From Oscillospiraceae bacterium (GTDB taxonomy: Bacteria; Bacillota; Clostridia; Oscillospirales; Ruminococcaceae): a stretch of DNA of 12,143 nt. Positions 7,723 through 12,143 of the stretch are shown piece by piece. The notes below the pieces were generated by a model. That model searched no databases and had not been told where the DNA came from. It worked only from the letters and a program-made list of their open reading frames with translations. Within the stretch, counting starts at the first letter, position 1; each line of letters begins with the position of its first letter. The stretch lies in contig JAEDHF010000044.1 in assembly GCA_016297165.1 (NCBI GenBank), positions 1 to 12,143 on the forward strand. The letters run 5' to 3'. Position numbers and translations under genes: made by a program.

Positions 7723-8869
7723 ATTTTGTAAAAATAATGTCCTTATTATCTCTTTCGGCTCTCCATATTTTATCGGAGCCTTGAATGAGCCTTTCTGTTA
7801 CGCCTGTAATCCCCGGCTTATTCTCGATATAGCTTAAAAAGCGGCTATCGGGGCAGGCAGAGAAAACAACCGTCCTCTCGCCGTCACAGTCGGGCAGTCT
7901 GCCCACGCTGTCAGAGGAAAACGCAAAATCCGTAAAGCGATAACGAAGGTCGGAAAGCTCAGCAAGATTCGTCACCGGTATTTCCTCCCATACCTCGCCG
8001 AAACGTATAACGAGCTTAACGGGAAGCTCCGATTTTGCGAACTGACCCATAAGACCGAGAAGAGCCTCGATAATGAGCTGCTCCGAGCTTCGTGCAGTAA
8101 GATTATCCTTTTCGGGAGAAGCGGCACGATCGAGAATGAAAACCTGCTCCGACCCGAGAGAGCCTTCAAGCTTTCGCACAAGAAGCTCTCGTCTTTTTGC
8201 GGACAGCTTCCAGTTAATAAGCTTAAGACTGTCGCCGGGTTCGTATTTTCTATGCTCGTAGCCGGGATAACCGCTTATGGAAAAAGCGCTTTGTGTAGTT
8301 TCCTCGCTATCGTCGAAGGCGGCGGCGTCGGCAAGAGAACGGGCAAGCCCTTCCCTTCCGTTTATTTCGGGAATATCGGGATATATCTTAACAGAAGTAA
8401 TCACACCGGGTATATTAAGCCTGAAGCTTAATATACCGAGATAGTCGAAAACGGTAATATTTCCTATGCCGATTTTACCCTTACCGAAAAACTCCGCTCT
8501 AAAATTAAAGCTTCGGGAATACTTATCCTTTCCGAAGACAACGGTACGTATAGCCTTTTCATCCTCTCCGATAAAATGATAACTCGAATAAAGCTCGGCG
8601 GTAATAAGGGAGGTAGGAATTATTCCCTTTCGTCCGATTGTAACCGTTACCGTAGCAATATCTCCGCAGTTCAGAACATCGGAATTAACCTCGGTTTTAA
8701 GGCTTATGCAGTATCTTGTATAAATGCAGAGAGATAGGGAAATTATCGCCGCAGTAACGAGAGCGATAAGAAGATAACCGCCTCCCGGCCCGTCAAGATA
8801 GAGCATAAACAAAACGGAAACAATTATAAGAAAAATATATACCGCTATACCCTTAAAGTTAATTTTCAT
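7721..8869 (-). CDS. DUF58-domain membrane protein, MoxR partner
   Basis: This 382-residue protein has two N-terminal membrane helices (about 8-25 and 31-50) and an outside or juxtamembrane beta-rich part. It then carries the DUF58 signature at about 204-235: YEHRKYEPGDSLKLINWK, then LSAKRRELLVRKLE. The family pattern is YxPGDxxRxIxWKxSART..LxVR. A von Willebrand A-like strand follows, QVFILDRAAS (242-251). Here the metal-site pattern DxSxS reads D-R-A-A-S, so the middle Ser is lost and metal binding may be weakened. DUF58 proteins are nearly always encoded beside MoxR ATPases and are thought to be their client or adaptor. The gene sits 10 nt after moxR, with AAGGA overlapping the moxR stop codon and 7 nt before ATG. 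The biochemical role is not established. Confidence 0.9.
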   Translation of the reverse strand: MKINFKGIAVYIFLIIVSVLFMLYLDGPGGGYLLIALVTAAIISLSLCIYTRYCISLKTEVNSDVLNCGDIATVTVTIGRKGIIPTSLITAELYSSYHFIGEDEKAIRTVVFGKDKYSRSFNFRAEFFGKGKIGIGNITVFDYLGILSFRLNIPGVITSVKIYPDIPEINGREGLARSLADAAAFDDSEETTQSAFSISGYPGYEHRKYEPGDSLKLINWKLSAKRRELLVRKLEGSLGSEQVFILDRAASPEKDNLTARSSEQLIIEALLGLMGQFAKSELPVKLVIRFGEVWEEIPVTNLAELSDLRYRFTDFAFSSDSVGRLPDCDGERTVVFSACPDSRFLSYIENKPGITGVTERLIQGSDKIWRAERDNKDIIFTK

Positions 8870-8879
8870 CGCAATTTCC

Positions 8880-9806
8880 TTAAAGCTCTGCCACAGGAAC
8901 AGGCACCTTCGTTATAATATCCGCCATAAGTGCGTCCGTCGTACCGTAAACGGATTTTCCCTTAGGAGAAAGCATAAGCCTGTGTGACAGTACGTCAACA
9001 GCGGAACGCTTTACGTCCTCGGGGATAACGTAGCTCCTGCCCTCGATAAGAGCGAGAGATTTTGATACACTGTAGAGAGCGAGGCTGCCTCGGGGACTTG
9101 CCCCCAGGAGGGTAAAATCGCTTTCTCTCGTAGCGGTAACGATATCCACGATATATTTCTTGATACTATCCTGAACGGTTATATTTTCCGCCTCTTTCCT
9201 GAGCCCGAGGATATCCTCAAGAGTAATTACCGCAGAAAGCTTAGCCGCCTTTCCGAAATCGCCCCCTAAAAGGCTCATTTCCTCCGAGGCCTCGGGATAA
9301 CCGATAGAAAGCTTCATCATAAATCTGTCCATCTGAGCTTCGGGAAGGTGATATGTTCCGTAGGTTTCAACGGGATTCTGTGTAGCCAGAGCCATAAAGG
9401 GCGAGGGCAGCTTATGAGTAGCGCCGTCAATGCTGACCTGCAGCTCCTCCATTATTTCAAGAAGTGCGGACTGAGCCTTAGGAGAAGCTCTGTTTATCTC
9501 GTCGGCAAGAAGGAAGTTGCAGATTGCCGCTCCTTGTCTGTATTCGCTTTCGCCCCTGCTATTTATCATAGTAAAGCCCGTAATATCCGAGGGCATAAGG
9601 TCGGGAGTAAACTGGATACGGTTGCATACGCCGTTTACGCTTTCCGAAAGGGCGGTAACAAGCCTCGTTTTTCCTACGCCGGGTACGTCCTCAATAAGAA
9701 TATGCCCCCCCGAGAGAAGAACGGCAATAAGCTTTATTATTACCTCTCTTTTTCCGATAACGGATTTCTCTATATTATCGGCTAAAAGCTTAACTTTTTC
9801 ATTCAT
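8880..9806 (-). CDS. MoxR-family AAA+ ATPase
   Basis: This 308-residue cytoplasmic ATPase is of the usual length for the MoxR family (AAA_3). Walker A is VPGVGKTRL (41-49), Walker B is FLLADEINRA (98-107, Asp102/Glu103), sensor 1 is LATQNP (140-145), and the arginine-finger region EAQMDRF is at 156-162. The segment GASPRGSLAL in the C-terminal lid carries the sensor-2 Arg. MoxR proteins act as chaperone-like remodelling ATPases, often needed for assembly or activation of membrane or metal-containing complexes; here the likely clients are the DUF58 and transglutaminase proteins. Its ATG lies inside the end of the CBS gene (8-nt overlap, ATGAATGA), which suggests translational coupling. AAGGAG is 10 nt upstream. 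Confidence 0.93.
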   Translation of the reverse strand: MNEKVKLLADNIEKSVIGKREVIIKLIAVLLSGGHILIEDVPGVGKTRLVTALSESVNGVCNRIQFTPDLMPSDITGFTMINSRGESEYRQGAAICNFLLADEINRASPKAQSALLEIMEELQVSIDGATHKLPSPFMALATQNPVETYGTYHLPEAQMDRFMMKLSIGYPEASEEMSLLGGDFGKAAKLSAVITLEDILGLRKEAENITVQDSIKKYIVDIVTATRESDFTLLGASPRGSLALYSVSKSLALIEGRSYVIPEDVKRSAVDVLSHRLMLSPKGKSVYGTTDALMADIITKVPVPVAEL

Positions 9807-10215
9807 TTTCCTTTTTCTCCTTGTTGTAGTAGTATTTTATTATATCACGTCTTGTTACAATGCCTATAAAGGTATTTCTGTCGTCAACTACGGGGACGAA
9901 GTTCTGCTGCATTATAAGAAGAAGCAATTCGTCCATTTTTTCACTTACGGTAACCGCCTTATCACGCTTATCCCTCATAATCTCGGTAAGCTTTATCTTT
10001 TCAAGCTGTTTAAGGTTTCCCCCTTTTGAGTATTCACAGACTGCATAAAGAAAATCACCCTCGCTTACCGTTCCGACATATTCCCCCTCGGGATTTATTA
10101 CTGGAATAGCTGTATAGCCATGGGCTCTCATTTTTTCGAGACCCTGGCGAACTGTTACGTTCGAGGTAAGATAGGCTACCGTAGATTTCGGATGCAATAA
10201 AAACAGTAAGTTCAT
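9799..10215 (-). CDS. Two-CBS-domain protein at the head of the moxR operon
   Basis: This 138-residue soluble protein is made almost only of two CBS domains, one at about 10-60 and one at about 76-130. Each ends in the expected motif: YTAIPVINPEGEYVGTVSEGD (34-54) and FVPVVDDRNTFIGIVTRRD (106-124). The GxxxxxD pattern contacts ribose or phosphate in nucleotide-binding CBS pairs. Such pairs form a Bateman module that binds AMP, ATP, SAM or cyclic dinucleotides; which ligand applies here cannot be told. No effector domain is attached, so it would act through a partner. The ATG has GGAGG 8 nt upstream, a strong site. Its last codons overlap the moxR start, the tightest coupling in the operon, so MoxR is the obvious candidate partner (inference). 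Free-standing proteins of this type are common in Firmicutes. Confidence 0.88.
   Translation of the reverse strand: MNLLFLLHPKSTVAYLTSNVTVRQGLEKMRAHGYTAIPVINPEGEYVGTVSEGDFLYAVCEYSKGGNLKQLEKIKLTEIMRDKRDKAVTVSEKMDELLLLIMQQNFVPVVDDRNTFIGIVTRRDIIKYYYNKEKKENE
9839..9847 (-). promoter_or_regulatory. Possible internal extended -10 promoter for moxR
   Basis: Within the last CBS codons the minus strand reads TGATATAAT, a consensus extended -10, about 33 nt before the moxR start. I see no convincing -35 box at 16-18 nt. The codons here (Asp-Ile-Ile-Lys-Tyr) are naturally AT-rich, so chance is a fair explanation. Confidence 0.3.
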
Positions 10216-10258
10216 TATGTAAACCTCCGCTGAATACCTGCCGACTACTCATAAGGTA

Positions 10259-10287
10259 ATTTTACCATAACGGGAAAAAATAGTCAA
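10259..10287 (-). promoter_or_regulatory. Promoter of the CBS-moxR-DUF58-transglutaminase operon
   Basis: On the minus strand TTGACT (10287-10282), a 17-nt spacer and TAAAAT (10264-10259) form a good sigma-A promoter. The predicted start is near 10252, giving a leader of about 36 nt that holds GGAGG at 10228-10224. A near-palindrome, GGTAA-TT-TTACC (10255-10266), overlaps the -10 box and could be an operator. Confidence 0.7.
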
Positions 10288-10329
10288 TAGAACTACCCCA
10301 TTATTATCAATATCTATGCAAATTTATCA

Positions 10330-10359
10330 TTGAAATTATGGAGAAAAATATGATATACT
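10330..10359 (+). promoter_or_regulatory. Promoter of the ABC-FtsX fusion gene
   Basis: TTGAAA (10330-10335), an 18-nt spacer and TATACT (10354-10359), with TGA directly before the -10 (extended -10), make a plausible sigma-A promoter. The predicted start is near 10366, leaving a leader of about 98 nt that is very AT-rich. I found no riboswitch or attenuator fold in it. AAAGGA at 10448-10453 is the ribosome site. Confidence 0.6.
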
Positions 10360-10463
10360 TTATATATGTTTTTTATCACAAAAATAACACAGAACCACCT
10401 TTATTTCAACTAAATAAACTGATAGAATAACATATTATTTTACAAAGAAAGGAAAACTTAACC

Positions 10464-12143
10464 ATGCTCAGCTTAAAGAATATATTCAAAAGCTATAAAA
10501 TGGGCGATACAAAGGTTGAGGCTCTCCGCGGTATAAGCGTTGACTTCAGAAAGAGCGAATTTGTTTCAGTCCTGGGTCAGTCCGGCTGCGGAAAGACTAC
10601 AATGCTTAATATAATCGGCGGTCTTGACAGATACGACGAGGGCGACCTCATAATCGACGGCGTTTCAACGAAAAAGTACAGAGACAGGGACTGGGACACC
10701 TACCGCAACCACAAAATAGGCTTCGTTTTTCAGAGCTATAACCTTATCCCTCATCAGACCGTTCTCGCAAACGTTGAGCTCGCTCTTACCCTTTCGGGAA
10801 TTTCAAAATCCGAGAGAAGAAAGCGCGCTGTTGAGGTTCTCGAAAAAGTAGGCTTAAAGGACCAGATGAAGAAAAAGCCCAATCAGATGTCGGGCGGTCA
10901 GATGCAGAGAGTAGCTATCGCAAGAGCCCTGATAAACGACCCTGATATCCTCCTCGCCGACGAGCCTACGGGCGCACTGGACAGCGAAACAAGCATACAG
11001 ATTATGGAGATACTTAAGGAAATCTCGAAGGATAAGCTTATCATTATGGTAACCCATAACCCTGAGCTTGCGGAGCAGTACTCCAACCGTATTATAAGAC
11101 TTGTTGACGGTAAGATAACAGGCGACACTAACCCCTATACCGAGGAGCAGCAGCTAAAGGATAATCCCCCTAAGGTAAAGAAAACCTCTATGTCCTTTCT
11201 TACTGCATTATCCCTTAGCCTTAATAACCTTATGACGAAAAAAGGACGTACTATCCTTACCGCCTTTGCGGGCAGTATCGGTATTATCGGTATTGCGCTT
11301 ATTCTCTCCCTTTCCAACGGCGTACAGGTTTATATCGACGAAATACAGAAGGATACAATGTCATCCTATCCCCTTTCTATCGAAACAAATACCACAGATA
11401 TGACCTCCTTTATGTCCTCCGCTATGTCCAACCGTATTGAGGCGCTCTCCGAGGAAAGGGACGAAAACCTTATATATACGAATAACCGCCTCGGCGATAT
11501 GTTTACCATGATGTATAAGGAAACGAACATCAACGACCTTAAGAGCTTCAAGGCGTTTATCGAAAGCGAAGAGAGCGGAATTAAGGAAAACGTCTCCAAC
11601 ATAGAGTATTCCTACGGAATTACCCTCCAGGTATTCAACGACGATAAGGAAAACATCAAGCAGGTAAACCCCAGCAACGTAATGGACGAAATCGGCTTCG
11701 GGGCAGTATCGGGAATGATGGATTTAGCCTCCCTTATGTCCTCATCTACTGCAGGCTCCACCAACATTTTCGAGGAATTAACCGATAATGCGGAAATGCT
11801 TGATGCGAAATACGACCTTGTCGCAGGCGAATTGCCGCAGAATATAGACGAAGCGGTTCTAATAATAGATAACCATAACGAGATAACCGACTATACACTT
11901 TATACTCTCGGTATGCTTGATATCGACGAGCTTCGTGACGCCGTACGTGATATGATGCAGAAAAAGTCTGATGTAGCGGAAATAAGCGGCGGTCAGAAAT
12001 CCTACACCTATGACGATTTTATCGGACGTACCTTCAGGGTTGTTGATAACTCCGCCTTTTATGAAAAGGACGATAACGGCGTATGGCAGGATATGAGAGA
12101 GGATTCTTCTTATATGGAAAAGGTTCTCGACGATAGCTTACAG
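10464..12143 (+). CDS. ABC transporter ATPase fused to FtsX-type permease (partial, open at right edge)
   Basis: The frame is open for 560 codons to the last base of the window with no stop, so the C-terminus is missing. Residues 1-225 are a MacB/LolD-type ATPase: Walker A GQSGCGKT (38-45), Q-loop Gln90, signature MSGGQMQR (142-149; Met replaces the usual Leu), Walker B DILLADEPTGALD (161-173) and switch His198. A linker (226-243) leads to the first membrane helix (about 263-284, TILTAFAGSIGIIGIALILSL). A large outside domain starts near 285 and contains Ser/Met-rich stretches such as MTSFMSSAMSN. Members of this family end in three more FtsX helices, so several hundred residues are expected beyond the edge. 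The ATG has AAAGGA 10 nt upstream and its own promoter. It is transcribed away from the CBS-moxR operon. It could export or act on a peptide or lipid, but the substrate is unknown. Confidence 0.9.
   Translation, partial: MLSLKNIFKSYKMGDTKVEALRGISVDFRKSEFVSVLGQSGCGKTTMLNIIGGLDRYDEGDLIIDGVSTKKYRDRDWDTYRNHKIGFVFQSYNLIPHQTVLANVELALTLSGISKSERRKRAVEVLEKVGLKDQMKKKPNQMSGGQMQRVAIARALINDPDILLADEPTGALDSETSIQIMEILKEISKDKLIIMVTHNPELAEQYSNRIIRLVDGKITGDTNPYTEEQQLKDNPPKVKKTSMSFLTALSLSLNNLMTKKGRTILTAFAGSIGIIGIALILSLSNGVQVYIDEIQKDTMSSYPLSIETNTTDMTSFMSSAMSNRIEALSEERDENLIYTNNRLGDMFTMMYKETNINDLKSFKAFIESEESGIKENVSNIEYSYGITLQVFNDDKENIKQVNPSNVMDEIGFGAVSGMMDLASLMSSSTAGSTNIFEELTDNAEMLDAKYDLVAGELPQNIDEAVLIIDNHNEITDYTLYTLGMLDIDELRDAVRDMMQKKSDVAEISGGQKSYTYDDFIGRTFRVVDNSAFYEKDDNGVWQDMREDSSYMEKVLDDSLQ

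Noticed and set aside
9348..10029. Two long open frames (145 and 170 codons) antisense to moxR and the CBS gene
   Set aside because: Both oppose well-supported genes with intact ATPase and CBS motifs; their translations are low-complexity hydrophobic or basic with no family features.

Overview
The window looks like a chromosomal segment of a low-to-mid GC Gram-positive anaerobe, most likely a clostridial (Ruminococcus/Oscillospirales-like) gut Firmicute. The reasons are the Shine-Dalgarno sites of AGGAG/GGAGG type on nearly every gene, two TTG starts, sigma-A-like promoters in AT-rich gaps, frequent ATA and AGA codons, and the protein families present (ABC-FtsX exporters, BioY, a winged-helix BirA, and a MoxR-DUF58-transglutaminase cluster). 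The taxonomic placement is an inference, since no rRNA or marker gene is present. Coding density is very high. I saw no tRNA, rRNA, CRISPR array, insertion sequence or phage gene.

Layout. (1) Bases 90-3924, plus strand: a lipoprotein-like HlyD/RND-type adaptor followed 16 nt later by a ten-helix double-FtsX permease. This is an export system whose ATPase is not in the window and probably lies to the left. (2) Bases 3938-3974: a hairpin between convergent genes, probably a two-way terminator. (3) Bases 3990-5625, minus strand: birA (biotin ligase/repressor) and bioY (biotin uptake S component), 10 nt apart. They follow a consensus sigma-A promoter whose -35 box lies inside a perfect 15-bp inverted repeat of BirA-operator type. 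(4) Bases 5632-10215, minus strand: a tight four-gene unit read in the order CBS-domain protein, MoxR ATPase, DUF58 protein, membrane transglutaminase. The CBS and moxR genes overlap by 8 nt, and the other gaps are 10 nt. (5) Bases 10216-10463: a divergent promoter region. (6) Bases 10464-12143, plus strand: an ABC ATPase fused to an FtsX-type permease, still open at the right edge.

How the genes work together. The two flanking FtsX systems are predicted mechanotransmission/export ABC transporters with large outside domains and unknown substrates. The minus-strand cluster pairs a MoxR AAA+ ATPase with its usual DUF58 partner and a surface transglutaminase-like enzyme with an intact Cys-His-Asp triad. 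A two-CBS-domain protein at the head of the operon could sense an adenosyl ligand, but this is inferred. Biotin supply looks like scavenging: BioY imports biotin, BirA attaches it to carboxylases, and biotin-loaded BirA should shut off its own promoter. No biotin synthesis gene is visible here.

Most of this is recognisable biology. The parts most worth a second look are the BirA operator placed directly after the transglutaminase stop codon and the CBS-MoxR translational coupling.
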